Notes: a model not told the origin generated them from the sequence alone. A stretch of 64,000 nucleotides of DNA from an uncultured Lachnospiraceae bacterium (GCA_947164605.1 CAMUXE010000002.1:107530-171529), one strand, 5' to 3'; counted from the stretch's first letter, positions 34,018-44,002 are shown. Numbers and translations: made by a program.

Positions 34018-37000
34018 ATGAAGTTTCTAGAAGCTTTTCCCAGGGTGAATCTTCCAAGTGATCTTGTTATATATGCCAATAATTTGGATGTAATAAAGAT
34101 TACAAGGACGTCAACTAACACACTTGCTAGAATTTATACCAAGTCTGAGAAGATTATCAGCAAGGAAATTATCTACAAAATTGAAGTTATCTTAAAGAAA
34201 CAGGTTTTTCACATCAAGAACATGAAGGTGAGAATTGTCGACAGATATGTGCTTCCTGGAAAGTATACTCCTAAGCAGATATATGAGATGTACTATGCCA
34301 GCATGAACTATGAGCTTGAAAAGTATTATATGCTGCTCTTTGTAGTTTTTAAGGAATCAAAAATTGAATTCCTTGACGACTACACTATGAAGCTATCTAT
34401 GAGAGATGGAACTACTGCGAGACATCAGGCACCAGAACTGAATGAATATCTAGACTCAGTTTTTGGCAACAGATTTTCATGTCCTATTGATATTGAAATG
34501 AGCTTTGAGGATTTTGGAGAGAGTGAGTTTAAGAGGGAGAATGAGCATAGAATCAAGCTCAGAGTAGCTCAAATTAGTTCCAATCTGTCTGAGGCTCAGG
34601 CAGGCTCGGGTCAGGCTCAGTCTGAATCTGGTGACGAAAAGTCAGATAAAGAAAAGGCTGGAAAGACAGCTGATAAGACAGGTGGAAATAAAAGCGCAGA
34701 CTCAGCTAAGAATTCAGCCAAGGATGCGTCTAAGGCTGCGGGATTCAGCCCAGCAGGCAAGGCTTCATCTGGCGGAAATAAGGATGCTTTAGGAGGAAAT
34801 TCTAAGGATTCTAATTCTTCCTTCTCATCTTACTACAGAAAGAAGCCTCATAATGAGGACCTTCTCTGGGGTACTGATTTTGATGAGGAGCCAATCCCAA
34901 TCAAATCAGTGGATATGCCTATGGGAGGAATTGTTGTTGAGGGTATGGTCAGAGGCGTTGAGGAGATGCCAATCAGAAATGAGAGGACGATTGTATCCTT
35001 TGATGTGACTGATTTTGAAGACACTATTACCTGTAAAATTTTTGCCAGAAATGACAATATTGACCAAATCAGAGAGGTGATTAAAAAGGGAGCTTTCCTC
35101 AAAATCAAGGGAAGTGCGAGCTTAGACAAATTTGCCGCTGATGATATCACTATCCCACATATTGACGGTATCCGCAAGGGCAGCGACAAGAGAGAGCCAA
35201 GGATGGACCTCGCTCTCAACAAGAGAGTTGAGCTTCACTGTCACACTAAGATGAGTGATATGGACGGAGTATCGTCTATAGAGTCAATCATTGATCAGGC
35301 TATAAGGTGGGGACACAGGGGACTTGCTATAACTGACCATGGAGTGGTACAGGCCTTTACACCTGCTTTTCATAAGATGCAAGATCTCTGGGATAAGTAT
35401 AAGAAAAAGGGAGAAAAACTCGATTTCAAGCTTATCTATGGAGTTGAGGCCTATCTGGTGGACGATACCAGAAAGCCTGTAGTTAAGCCTAACGCTTATC
35501 CAGTCGACGGAAAGATGGTTGTCTTTGATATAGAGACTACTGGATTTTCTGCTGAACATGACAAGATTATTGAGATTGGTGCCGTTAAGATTGAAAATGG
35601 GCAGGTTATCGAGAGATATGATGAGTTTATCAATCCTCAGATACCGATTCCTATAAGAATTGAGGAACTCACCCACATCAATGACTCTATGGTTATCAAT
35701 GCTGGAACCGTAGACCAAGTTTTACCACGCTTTTTGGACTTTTGCGAGGGACTGCCTGTTGTGGGACACAATGCCTTGTTTGATACCAGTTTTATTACAA
35801 GAAAAGCTGCTGATCTAGGCATAGACTTTAATCCGACAATAGTGGATACCTATGCAATTGCCCAGTTTATGATTCCTACACTTGGAAGATTTACCCTTGA
35901 TGCTATCTGTAAGCATTTAGGGGTTAAGCTTGAGAACCATCACAGAGCTGTGGATGATGCAGAGGCGACTGCTGCCATGTATCTCAAGATGATTGATATG
36001 ATGAAAATCAGGGATATCTTTGATCTTGACACTCTCAACGAGAAGGCCCTGCTCGATGACGAGGCTATCAGAAAGCTGAGAGCCCACCATTGTATAATTC
36101 TTGCTAAGTCTGAGCAGGGGAGAATTAACCTATACAAGCTCATAAGTGCTTCTCATATCAGGTTCTACAACAGAAGACCTAAGATTCCAAAGAGTATGGT
36201 TATGAGTCACAGGGAGGGCTTGATCATTGGCTCGGCTTGTGAAGCTGGTGAACTCTATGAAGCTATTGAGCTCGGTAGACAGGATGAGGAGATTGCCAGA
36301 ATTGCCAATTTCTATGACTACTTTGAGATACAGCCTAACGGGAACAATATGTTCAAGATTGAGAGCCAGAAGAGCTATGTTTCAAGCATTGAGGACTTGA
36401 ATGAAATCAACAGAAAGATAGTGGCTCTTGGCGAGAAGATGAACAAGAAGGTTGTTGCCACTTGTGATGTCCACTTCTTAAATCCAGAGGATGCCATATA
36501 CAGAGAGGTTATTCAGATAGGTGGAGGCTTTGATTACAACGATGTTAAGAATCAAGCCCCTCTATATCTTCACACAACAGAGGAAATGCTCAATGAATTT
36601 GCCTACCTTGGTGCAGACAAGGCCAAGGAGATTGTAGTTACCAATCCTAACTTTATTCTTGACCTCTGTGAGGATATTGTTCCAGTGCGACCTGACAAGA
36701 GACCGCCTGTGATTGAAAACTCTGATCAGATGCTTAGAAAAATCTGCAATGACAAGGCTCATGAGATTTATGGAGATCCTTTGCCAGAAATCGTTGAGAA
36801 GAGACTGGACAGGGAGCTCAACTCAATTATCAGCAATGGTTACTCGGTTATGTACATAATAGCCCAGAAACTAGTATGGAAATCTAACGATGATGGTTAC
36901 CTGGTTGGCTCGAGAGGTTCGGTAGGCTCATCATTTGCCGCGACTATGGCAGGAATTACAGAGGTTAATCCTCTAAGTCCTCACTATCTGTGTCCGGCCT

Positions 37001-38640
37001 GCAAGTATAACGACTTCTACTCAGATGATGTCAAGGCTTACGCCGGCGGTGCGGGCTGTGATATGCCTGATAAATACTGTCCAAAGTGTGGTCACAAGCT
37101 GGATAAGCTGGGCTTTGATATTCCTTTCGAGACCTTCCTTGGATTTAAGGGTAACAAGGAGCCTGATATCGATCTTAACTTCTCCAATGAGTACCAGTCT
37201 AAGGCTCATGCCTATACTGAGGTTATCTTTGGAAAGGGGCAGACTTTCAAGGCCGGAACTATTGCCGGTGTCGCTGATAAGACTGCATATGGTTATGTTT
37301 TAAAGTTCCTTGAACTCAAACAGGAGGCTACAGGACTTAATCAGAACTGGCATAAACCTGAGATTCTTAGAATTTCTGAGGGTTGTATGGATGTAAGAAG
37401 GACGACTGGCCAGCATCCAGGTGGAATCGTTGTTCTGCCAATCGGTGACGATATCAATACATTCACCCCGGTTCAGCATCCGGCCAATGATATGAACACT
37501 CCGATTATTACCACACACTTTGATTACCACTCAATCGACCATAACCTCCTGAAACTCGATATTCTGGGACATCTCGACCCTACAATGATTCGTATGCTGC
37601 AGGATTTGACAGGCGTTGACCCGGCAGAGATTCCCCTGGATTCTAAAGAGGTTATGTCTCTTTTCCAGAATTTGGATGCTTTGCACATAAAGCCTGAGGA
37701 TATAAGTGGATGTGAACTCGGAGCCTTGGGAATTCCGGAGTTTGGTACTCAGTTTGCCATGCAGATGCTTAAGGATACAAAGCCTCTTTACTTCTCAGAT
37801 TTGGTCCGTATTTCAGGACTATCACATGGTACTGATGTATGGCTTGGCAATGCTCAGGATTTGATTTTGTCTGGAACTGCGACAATTCAGACTGCGATAT
37901 GTACAAGAGATGATATTATGACCTACCTTATTGGCAGAGGCCTGGAGAATGAGACAGCCTTCAAGATTATGGAGAATGTCAGAAAGGGTAAAGTAGCCAA
38001 GGGAAAGTGCAAGGAATGGCCTGAGTGGAAGAAGATTATGACTGACCATGGCGTTCCGGATTGGTATATATGGTCGTGTGAGAAAATCAAGTACATGTTC
38101 CCTAAGGCTCATGCCGCAGCCTACGTTATGATGGCCTGGAGAGTTGCTTATTGTAAGGTCTTTTATCCATTAGCTTACTATTGTGCTTACTTCAGCATAA
38201 GAGCTGACCACTTCGACTATGAGAAGATGGCAATGGGAGCAGATAAACTCAGGGAAATCATGAAGGAATACAGAAGAAAAATTGCTGATAAAACAGCCTC
38301 TAAGACTGAGGAGGATGAGTTAAAAGATATGCTCTTAGTCGAGGAGATGTATGCCAGAGGTTTCGAGTTTGAACCTATTGACATATATAGGGCGACAGCG
38401 AGAAGATTCCAGATAATCGGGGAGAAGATTATGCCTTCCTTTAAGGTTATATCTGGTGTAGGTGAATCTGCCGGTGAGGGAATAGAGATTGCAGCCAGGG
38501 ATGGCAACTTCCTCTCCAAGGATGACCTAAAATCTAGGGCTCATGTCGGTGATTCTGTAATTAGAAAACTTGATGATTTGGGTATGCTTGAAGGTATGGC
38601 TGACAGCAATCAGCTATCTTTGTTTGATATGATGGCATAA
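34018..38640 (+). CDS. polC: DNA polymerase III alpha subunit, PolC type
   Basis: 1540 residues. Order: N-terminal domain (1-185); a low-complexity Ser/Lys/Ala/Gly linker (about 185-270); OB fold (about 300-390); PHP domain starting at RVELHCHTKMSDMDG near residue 402; DEDDh proofreading exonuclease inserted at about 500-670 with VVFDIETTGFSAEHDKIIEIG; PHP end; zinc cysteines CPAC and CPKCGHK near 992-1025; catalytic palm with PDIDLNFSNEYQ near 1048. The architecture is the Firmicute replicase. proS, which often precedes polC, is absent. Length exceeds the Bacillus enzyme by about 100, mostly the linker. Confidence 0.97.
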   Translation: MKFLEAFPRVNLPSDLVIYANNLDVIKITRTSTNTLARIYTKSEKIISKEIIYKIEVILKKQVFHIKNMKVRIVDRYVLPGKYTPKQIYEMYYASMNYELEKYYMLLFVVFKESKIEFLDDYTMKLSMRDGTTARHQAPELNEYLDSVFGNRFSCPIDIEMSFEDFGESEFKRENEHRIKLRVAQISSNLSEAQAGSGQAQSESGDEKSDKEKAGKTADKTGGNKSADSAKNSAKDASKAAGFSPAGKASSGGNKDALGGNSKDSNSSFSSYYRKKPHNEDLLWGTDFDEEPIPIKSVDMPMGGIVVEGMVRGVEEMPIRNERTIVSFDVTDFEDTITCKIFARNDNIDQIREVIKKGAFLKIKGSASLDKFAADDITIPHIDGIRKGSDKREPRMDLALNKRVELHCHTKMSDMDGVSSIESIIDQAIRWGHRGLAITDHGVVQAFTPAFHKMQDLWDKYKKKGEKLDFKLIYGVEAYLVDDTRKPVVKPNAYPVDGKMVVFDIETTGFSAEHDKIIEIGAVKIENGQVIERYDEFINPQIPIPIRIEELTHINDSMVINAGTVDQVLPRFLDFCEGLPVVGHNALFDTSFITRKAADLGIDFNPTIVDTYAIAQFMIPTLGRFTLDAICKHLGVKLENHHRAVDDAEATAAMYLKMIDMMKIRDIFDLDTLNEKALLDDEAIRKLRAHHCIILAKSEQGRINLYKLISASHIRFYNRRPKIPKSMVMSHREGLIIGSACEAGELYEAIELGRQDEEIARIANFYDYFEIQPNGNNMFKIESQKSYVSSIEDLNEINRKIVALGEKMNKKVVATCDVHFLNPEDAIYREVIQIGGGFDYNDVKNQAPLYLHTTEEMLNEFAYLGADKAKEIVVTNPNFILDLCEDIVPVRPDKRPPVIENSDQMLRKICNDKAHEIYGDPLPEIVEKRLDRELNSIISNGYSVMYIIAQKLVWKSNDDGYLVGSRGSVGSSFAATMAGITEVNPLSPHYLCPACKYNDFYSDDVKAYAGGAGCDMPDKYCPKCGHKLDKLGFDIPFETFLGFKGNKEPDIDLNFSNEYQSKAHAYTEVIFGKGQTFKAGTIAGVADKTAYGYVLKFLELKQEATGLNQNWHKPEILRISEGCMDVRRTTGQHPGGIVVLPIGDDINTFTPVQHPANDMNTPIITTHFDYHSIDHNLLKLDILGHLDPTMIRMLQDLTGVDPAEIPLDSKEVMSLFQNLDALHIKPEDISGCELGALGIPEFGTQFAMQMLKDTKPLYFSDLVRISGLSHGTDVWLGNAQDLILSGTATIQTAICTRDDIMTYLIGRGLENETAFKIMENVRKGKVAKGKCKEWPEWKKIMTDHGVPDWYIWSCEKIKYMFPKAHAAAYVMMAWRVAYCKVFYPLAYYCAYFSIRADHFDYEKMAMGADKLREIMKEYRRKIADKTASKTEEDELKDMLLVEEMYARGFEFEPIDIYRATARRFQIIGEKIMPSFKVISGVGESAGEGIEIAARDGNFLSKDDLKSRAHVGDSVIRKLDDLGMLEGMADSNQLSLFDMMA

Positions 38641-38658
38641 GGGTATTTATATTAGTTT

Positions 38659-38748
38659 AAAAAAGCTCTTATAGTGTGATATATACCCTCCTTACTGGTT
38701 TGTCCAGTAAAGAGGGTACATATCATGCTGCTATAAGAGCTTTTTTTT
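38659..38748. terminator. Nested bidirectional terminator between polC and merR
   Basis: The outer stem AAAAAAGCTCTTATAG / CTATAAGAGCTTTTTT works on both strands. A middle arm (GTGATAT / ATATCA) and an inner stem (ACCCTC..TTACTGG / CCAGTAA.GAGGGT) continue the fold, giving about 90 bases of near-complete dyad. Confidence 0.9.
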
Positions 38749-39634
38749 ATTTATTAACAGCAATCATCAAGTATTTTAGATAGCTGTGCTGGTGCTTGAT
38801 GCCATAGATGTTGAAGAGACTGAAGATGTATAGATCAGAGCAGACTTTTAAATTGTCTGCTTTGATCTTTTTTATTATGGCATCGTAACTTTTTCTTATA
38901 TCTTGTCTGGAATCGTGGACACAGTGGAGTATGGTTTGATCCTTTAAATAGTCCATATCAAAGCTTTTGCTATAGGACTTTTTTTTCTTGCTTTTTAGAG
39001 AAAAGCTAAAGAGGTCATTGTAGTGAAAATCTTTGCTTTCAAGGCAAGAAAAACTGATGGTTGAGCCCATGGGAAGAAGAGTGACATCGTCAAAGCATTT
39101 AATTTTATCAATATGGCAGTTAATATCTTTTGTTATCTTACTCATATTGGTTGCCATATTTGGAGTTTGTATGCTTGTTTTGAAAAAGCAAATATCCTTT
39201 ACACTTGAGAGCTTAGGGCTTGTTGTGACTGGGCCTGCATCTTGAATATTTTGGTTGATTTTAAGTCCCTCCTCACATAAATCTATTTGTTTTACAAGCC
39301 ATTGAATTTGCTCGATAGTCCTAAGGTCAGATTCTAATTTTTTAATCAGCTGATTTATCTCACTTCTCTTGGCTTCAAAAAGATTGGAATAGGAGCTAAG
39401 GCTGAAAGATGACATAAATTGTCTTATATCTTTGATTGAGTAACCAAGCTCTCGCAAATTGTTTATGTAGTAAAAAGATCCGAGTTGAGCTGATGAATAA
39501 TAGTGATAACCATTATCCTCATCTATATAGGGAATTAGGATACCGGTTTCATAATAGTGCCTTAGGGTATCTCTGGTCGTATTGCAGAGCTTGGCGAATT
39601 GCTTGACAGTAAGATTGTATTCTACAGATTTCAT
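38747..39634 (-). CDS. MerR-family regulator divergent from the fatty-acid synthesis operon
   Basis: 295 residues. N-terminal winged helix-turn-helix of MerR type: LTVKQFAKLCNTTRDTLRHY then YETGILIPYIDEDNGYHYYS (about 8-50). A second helical motif with ELGYSIKDIRQFM follows, then a coiled coil (about 85-120) and a C-terminal domain of 170 residues that could be GyrI-like and bind a small molecule. No cysteines in the metal-binding positions typical of metal-sensing members are evident. It is transcribed away from acpP, and the promoter between them has the MerR signature. Control of lipid synthesis is inferred from this arrangement. Confidence 0.82.
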   Translation of the reverse strand: MKSVEYNLTVKQFAKLCNTTRDTLRHYYETGILIPYIDEDNGYHYYSSAQLGSFYYINNLRELGYSIKDIRQFMSSFSLSSYSNLFEAKRSEINQLIKKLESDLRTIEQIQWLVKQIDLCEEGLKINQNIQDAGPVTTSPKLSSVKDICFFKTSIQTPNMATNMSKITKDINCHIDKIKCFDDVTLLPMGSTISFSCLESKDFHYNDLFSFSLKSKKKKSYSKSFDMDYLKDQTILHCVHDSRQDIRKSYDAIIKKIKADNLKVCSDLYIFSLFNIYGIKHQHSYLKYLMIAVNK

Positions 39635-39694
39635 ATCTAGTTTCCTTTACTATATCTTATGGTAAGAATCTCTATATATTTTTTTGAAAAAGTG

Positions 39695-39725
39695 TTGACT
39701 TGGGGGTAAGCCCCAGCATTATTAT
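39695..39725 (+). promoter_or_regulatory. MerR-type promoter and operator of the fatty-acid operon
   Basis: -35 TTGACT at 39695-39700 and -10 TATTAT at 39720-39725 are separated by 19 bases, longer than the normal 17. The spacer holds the dyad TGGGG-GTAAG-CCCCA at 39701-39715. Overlong spacers with a central dyad are the known signature of promoters that MerR proteins activate by untwisting DNA. A small stem GTTGA / TCAAC lies just downstream. Confidence 0.75.
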
Positions 39726-39807
39726 AAGCTCCGTTGAGAGAAAAATCAACAATACAGGCACGAATGGCCAATTAAACCTATGTGGTATGTGAAAAAGGAG
39801 ATTCATA

Positions 39808-40026
39808 ATGAAAGAAGAATTAATTCAGATTGTAGCAGAGTATTTAGGACAGGAGCCAAGTGAAATTAAGACTGATATGTCTTTTAAGGATATGGGTCTT
39901 GATAGCCTTGACATTCTTGACGTAGTTATGCAGATTGAGGAAAAGTTTGATTTAAAGCTTGAGCTCAGTCAGGAAATCAACACAATCGATGCGCTTTTGA
40001 CTTACATGGAGGGCCTTAAAAAATGA
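39808..40026 (+). CDS. acpP: Acyl carrier protein
   Basis: 72 residues with GLDSLD; Ser33 is the phosphopantetheine site. Helical, acidic, of normal length. First gene of the operon, overlapping fabK by four bases. AAAGGAG precedes the ATG. Confidence 0.94.
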   Translation: MKEELIQIVAEYLGQEPSEIKTDMSFKDMGLDSLDILDVVMQIEEKFDLKLELSQEINTIDALLTYMEGLKK

Positions 40027-40970
40027 TAAAAAGTCCTATATGTGAGATGCTTGGAATCAAGTATCCAATATTTCAGGGCGGAATGGCCTGGGTGGCTGAT
40101 GCCGACTTGGCTGTTGCGGTCTCTGAAGCCGGTGGACTTGGAATAATTGCTGGTATGAATCTTGATGGCCAGGCTTTAAGGGCTGAAATCAGGAAGGCTA
40201 GTGCCAGAACTGATAAAGCATTTGGTGTAAATCTCATGTTGCAGAGCCCTTATATTGACGAGGCAGTCAAGGTAGTCTGTGAGGAGAAGGTAGCCTGCGT
40301 AACTACAGGAGCAGGAAATCCGAGCAAGTATCTTAAAGACTTAAGAGAAGCAGGGGTTAAGGTAATACCAGTTGTAGCAAGTGTTGCGCTTGCAAGGATG
40401 ATGGAGAGAGAAGGAGTATGTGCTCTTGTGGCTGAGGGAACTGAATCGGGTGGCCATGTAGGAGAACTCACAACCATGGCTCTTATCCCTCAGATTGTTG
40501 ATGCGGTTAAGATACCTGTAATTGCAGCAGGTGGAATTGCTGACGGCAGAGGTTTTGCTGCAGCTCTAATGTTGGGAGCATGTGGAGTTCAGATGGGAAC
40601 CAGGTTTTTAGCTGCGAGTGAGTGTAATATTCATGCTAATTATAAGGATAGAGTAGTAAAAGCCAGAGATATAGACACTATTGTCACTGGCAAAAAAGGG
40701 GGACATCCGGTTCGAGTTCTTAAGAACCAGATGACAAGAGATTACTATAAAAAAGAGATGGAAGGCTTAGCTGATGCTGATGAGCTTCACGAGATGACTA
40801 AAGATTCTTTGAGAAGAGCAGTTCGTGAAGGAGATGTAAATACAGGCTCATGCATGTGCGGTCAGATTGCTGGCTTAATAGATCAAGTAAAGCCATGTAG
40901 AGAAATCATCGAGGATATTGATAAGGAAGCAAGCCAGCTTTTAAACAGGGCGTCTAGTTTTCTTGACTAG
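40023..40970 (+). CDS. fabK: Enoyl-ACP reductase II FabK
   Basis: 315 residues, FMN-dependent, of the nitronate monooxygenase-like fold. YPIFQGGMAWVADADLAVAV at the N-terminus, AEGTESGGHVGE and IPVIAAGGIADGRGFAAALM are family motifs. It catalyses the last reduction in each elongation round. FabK rather than FabI is common in Clostridia. The C-terminal C-M-C-G is also typical. Confidence 0.94.
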   Translation: MIKSPICEMLGIKYPIFQGGMAWVADADLAVAVSEAGGLGIIAGMNLDGQALRAEIRKASARTDKAFGVNLMLQSPYIDEAVKVVCEEKVACVTTGAGNPSKYLKDLREAGVKVIPVVASVALARMMEREGVCALVAEGTESGGHVGELTTMALIPQIVDAVKIPVIAAGGIADGRGFAAALMLGACGVQMGTRFLAASECNIHANYKDRVVKARDIDTIVTGKKGGHPVRVLKNQMTRDYYKKEMEGLADADELHEMTKDSLRRAVREGDVNTGSCMCGQIAGLIDQVKPCREIIEDIDKEASQLLNRASSFLD

Positions 40971-41039
40971 CATGTAGGATTTAGGACCTAGCGGACAGAT
41001 GCATAAGCTAGCAAGCAGAATTTTGAATGGAGAGAGTAG

Positions 41040-41960
41040 ATGGAAAAGTTAGCACTTCTCTTTGCTGGACAGGGGGCTCAGTTCCCTGGCATGGGCAAGA
41101 ACTTGTATGAAGAAAATCAGAGAGCCAGGGAGATTTTTAACCAAGTAGAGGAAATCAGACCTGGGACAATCAAACAGATATGTGACGAGACATTTGACGA
41201 CTTAAATTCAACTAAAAATACTCAGATATGCGTCTTTATTATGGACTATATTTGTGGACAGCTGCTTCTAGAGTCAGGTCTTGAACCTGAAGCTTTGGCT
41301 GGCTTTTCACTGGGAGAGCTAGCGGCCTTAACGGTAGCAGAATCAATGAGTCTTGATGAGGCGATTAAACTAGTCATAGCAAGAGGAGCATATATGCAGG
41401 AATGCTCAGATAAGTATCCTGGAAAGATGGCAGCAGTTATAAGACCTGATGAGGGTGCCTTAAAAGAACTTTGTGAAAAGACTGGTGTCTATATGGCAAA
41501 TATTTCTTCGGCTGGTCAGATTAGTGTGTCGGGTCAGGCTGATAAAATGGACTTTTTTATGAAAGAGGCCGATGAGCTAGGAATGCGCTATGTTCAGGTT
41601 CCGGTCAGTGGAGCTTTTCATACACCTCTTATGGAGGAAGCTTCGGAAAAACTTAGATTAGAGCTGGAAAAAATTGATTTCAAAGAGCCTAAATATAAGG
41701 TTTTTTCCAATATGTATGCTAGGCCATATCCAACAGACTCTGTAAGTATACGCGATATGCTGGCCAGACAGATAACAAGTTCAGTTCTCTTTAGGGACAG
41801 CCTAAATAATATGTCGGATATTGGGGTTGATACCTTTGTTGAGTGTGGACCGGGTAAGACACTTGCGGGTTTTGTCAAGAAAACACTGAAGGGAAGTTGT
41901 ATCTACAATGTCTGTGATAATGAAAGCTATGATATGTGCGTGAGGGAGCTTAATTCATAG
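41040..41960 (+). CDS. fabD: Malonyl-CoA:ACP transacylase FabD
   Basis: 306 residues. LFAGQGAQFPGMGKNLY at the N-terminus; the nucleophile Ser90 is in GFSLGE, with Phe in place of the common His before Ser. The catalytic His is in GAFHTPLM, and the C-terminal ECGPGKTLAGF is conserved. GAGAG serves as ribosome site. It makes malonyl-ACP for FabF. Confidence 0.95.
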   Translation: MEKLALLFAGQGAQFPGMGKNLYEENQRAREIFNQVEEIRPGTIKQICDETFDDLNSTKNTQICVFIMDYICGQLLLESGLEPEALAGFSLGELAALTVAESMSLDEAIKLVIARGAYMQECSDKYPGKMAAVIRPDEGALKELCEKTGVYMANISSAGQISVSGQADKMDFFMKEADELGMRYVQVPVSGAFHTPLMEEASEKLRLELEKIDFKEPKYKVFSNMYARPYPTDSVSIRDMLARQITSSVLFRDSLNNMSDIGVDTFVECGPGKTLAGFVKKTLKGSCIYNVCDNESYDMCVRELNS

Positions 41961-41994
41961 CTCTTATGCAATTTATGATATTAGAGGAGAGAAA

Positions 41995-42738
41995 ATGGAC
42001 AGACTAGGTGAAAAGAATGTAGCTATTGTAAGTGGGGCAAGCCGTGGAATTGGCAGAGCTATTGCTTTGAAATTAGCTAAATCTGGATATGATATTGCAA
42101 TGATTGCAGCTCACGACAATGAAAGGGCTCAGATGACCTTGAAGGAAGTGAAAGCTTATGCCGATCAAAGTTCTTTCTTTGAGTGCAATGTTGCAAATCC
42201 AGTCCAGGTTGCCAAGACACTTGAGGAAATCAAGGCTAGATACACAGACTTTGATGTCTTGGTCAACAATGCAGGTATAACAAGAGATAAGCTTTTACTC
42301 AGTTTGAGTGAGGAAGATATTGCATCTGTTATCGATGTGAATCTTTTGGGAACTATATATATGACAAAGGCTTGTCTTAAAACTTTTTTGAGGAAAAAAT
42401 CAGGTTCTATTGTCAATATTAGTTCGATTGTTGGATTGACAGGCAATGTAGGTCAGGCCAATTACGCTGCGTCAAAGGCTGGCATCATAGGATTTACCAA
42501 ATCAGTTGCCAAAGAGTATGGCAAGAAGAATATCAGGTGCAATGCTGTAGCACCGGGTTTTATTGAAACTGACATGACAGATCTTATGTCTGATGAGGCT
42601 AGAAAAAATATTTTTGAAAAGATAGCTCTGGCGAGACTGGGACAGGCTGATGAGGTTGCCAATTTAGTTAATTTCCTTGTCAGTGACCAGGCATCATATA
42701 TTACAGGTCAAACTATCAGCATTGATGGTGGACTTTGA
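41995..42738 (+). CDS. fabG: 3-oxoacyl-ACP reductase FabG
   Basis: 247 residues, short-chain dehydrogenase. NADPH-binding VSGASRGIGRAIAL, NNAGITRD, catalytic Ser in NISSIVGLTG, and YAASK with Tyr and Lys. The C-terminal SYITGQTISIDGGL is diagnostic of FabG. It starts 34 bases after fabD. Confidence 0.95.
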   Translation: MDRLGEKNVAIVSGASRGIGRAIALKLAKSGYDIAMIAAHDNERAQMTLKEVKAYADQSSFFECNVANPVQVAKTLEEIKARYTDFDVLVNNAGITRDKLLLSLSEEDIASVIDVNLLGTIYMTKACLKTFLRKKSGSIVNISSIVGLTGNVGQANYAASKAGIIGFTKSVAKEYGKKNIRCNAVAPGFIETDMTDLMSDEARKNIFEKIALARLGQADEVANLVNFLVSDQASYITGQTISIDGGL

Positions 42739-42763
42739 TTCTTATAAGAAAAAGGAGACAGAT

Positions 42764-44002
42764 TTGAGAAGAGTAGTAATCAGTGGTATGGGCGTTATAT
42801 CACCTGTAGGTAATGATATTGAGACTTTTTGGGAGAACCTCAAAAAGGGAATGAATGGTATTGACGAGATTAAGAGATTTGATGCATCACGTCTGCCAGT
42901 ACATATGGATGCTGAGGTAAAAGACTTTGATCCTAGCAAGTACTATGCTAAAAAGCCGGACATAAGAAAGACAGATCTATTTATGCAGTACGCTATGGGA
43001 GCATCATGCGACGCTGTTAATGACTCTGGTATTTTGGATTCAAATTTAGATCACGACAGATTTGGAGTGTATCTAGGAACTGGAATTGGCGGAATTAACA
43101 CCTTTTTAACAGAGTCTCAAAAGCTTATCGAGAAAGGACCTGAATGGATTTCACCTTTCTTTATTCCAATGCTAATAGGAAATATGGCGGCGGGTTCAGT
43201 CTCTATTCGTTTTGAAGCCAAGGGACCTGTCCTTCCAGTAACTACAGCATGTGCAACGTCTACACATGCCATAGGAGAAGCTTTCCATGCAATTAGTGCC
43301 GGCTATGCCGATGCCATAATTGCTGGTGGCGCTGAGGCTGCCATATCTGAGATTGGTATGGCTGGATTTGTAAATTGTAAAGCCCTTAACCTGTCCGACA
43401 AGAGGGATGAGGCATCCTTACCATTTGACGCGAGACGAGGTGGCTTTGTGATGGGAGAAGGCGCAGGTGTGATTATTCTTGAGGAGTTAGAACATGCGAA
43501 AGCCCGCAATGCGAAGATTTATGCTGAAATTACAGGATACGGCAACACTTCTGATGCATATCATATAACAGCACCAAATCCAAGTGGAGAGGGCGCTAAA
43601 AAGGTTATTGAGCTTGCCATGAAAGAGGCGGGCGTAAAGACTGATGAGATTGCTTATGTCAATGCTCATGGTACTGGAACTAAGCTGAATGATGCTATGG
43701 AAACACAGGCTCTCAAGGCTATTTATGGTGATAAGGTGGCAAATGTTCATATTAGTTCTACTAAGTCTATGACAGGACATATGCTTGGAGCAGCGGGTGC
43801 AGTTGAGTGTATTGCATCAGTACTTGCCCTTAAAGATGGAATTATCCCACCGACAATTAATTATAAGGAAGCTGATCCTGAGTGCGATCTTGATTACACA
43901 CCAAATAAGGCTCTTGAAGTAAATTGTGATTTGGCCATGTCTACATCATTTGGATTTGGCGGACATAATGCTTGTATAGTAATTCGTCCATATAGGGGGT
44001 AA
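42764..44002 (+). CDS. fabF: 3-oxoacyl-ACP synthase II FabF
   Basis: 412 residues. Catalytic Cys163 in TTACATSTHAIG, His in NAHGTGTKLND and His in STKSMTGHMLGAAGAVE. The start is TTG 42764 with AAAGGAG six bases upstream; it puts the active-site cysteine at 163, as in E. coli FabF. An ATG at 42728 overlaps fabG and would add 12 residues. It performs the condensation of each elongation step. No FabH initiator is found in this operon. Confidence 0.95.
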   Translation: MRRVVISGMGVISPVGNDIETFWENLKKGMNGIDEIKRFDASRLPVHMDAEVKDFDPSKYYAKKPDIRKTDLFMQYAMGASCDAVNDSGILDSNLDHDRFGVYLGTGIGGINTFLTESQKLIEKGPEWISPFFIPMLIGNMAAGSVSIRFEAKGPVLPVTTACATSTHAIGEAFHAISAGYADAIIAGGAEAAISEIGMAGFVNCKALNLSDKRDEASLPFDARRGGFVMGEGAGVIILEELEHAKARNAKIYAEITGYGNTSDAYHITAPNPSGEGAKKVIELAMKEAGVKTDEIAYVNAHGTGTKLNDAMETQALKAIYGDKVANVHISSTKSMTGHMLGAAGAVECIASVLALKDGIIPPTINYKEADPECDLDYTPNKALEVNCDLAMSTSFGFGGHNACIVIRPYRG

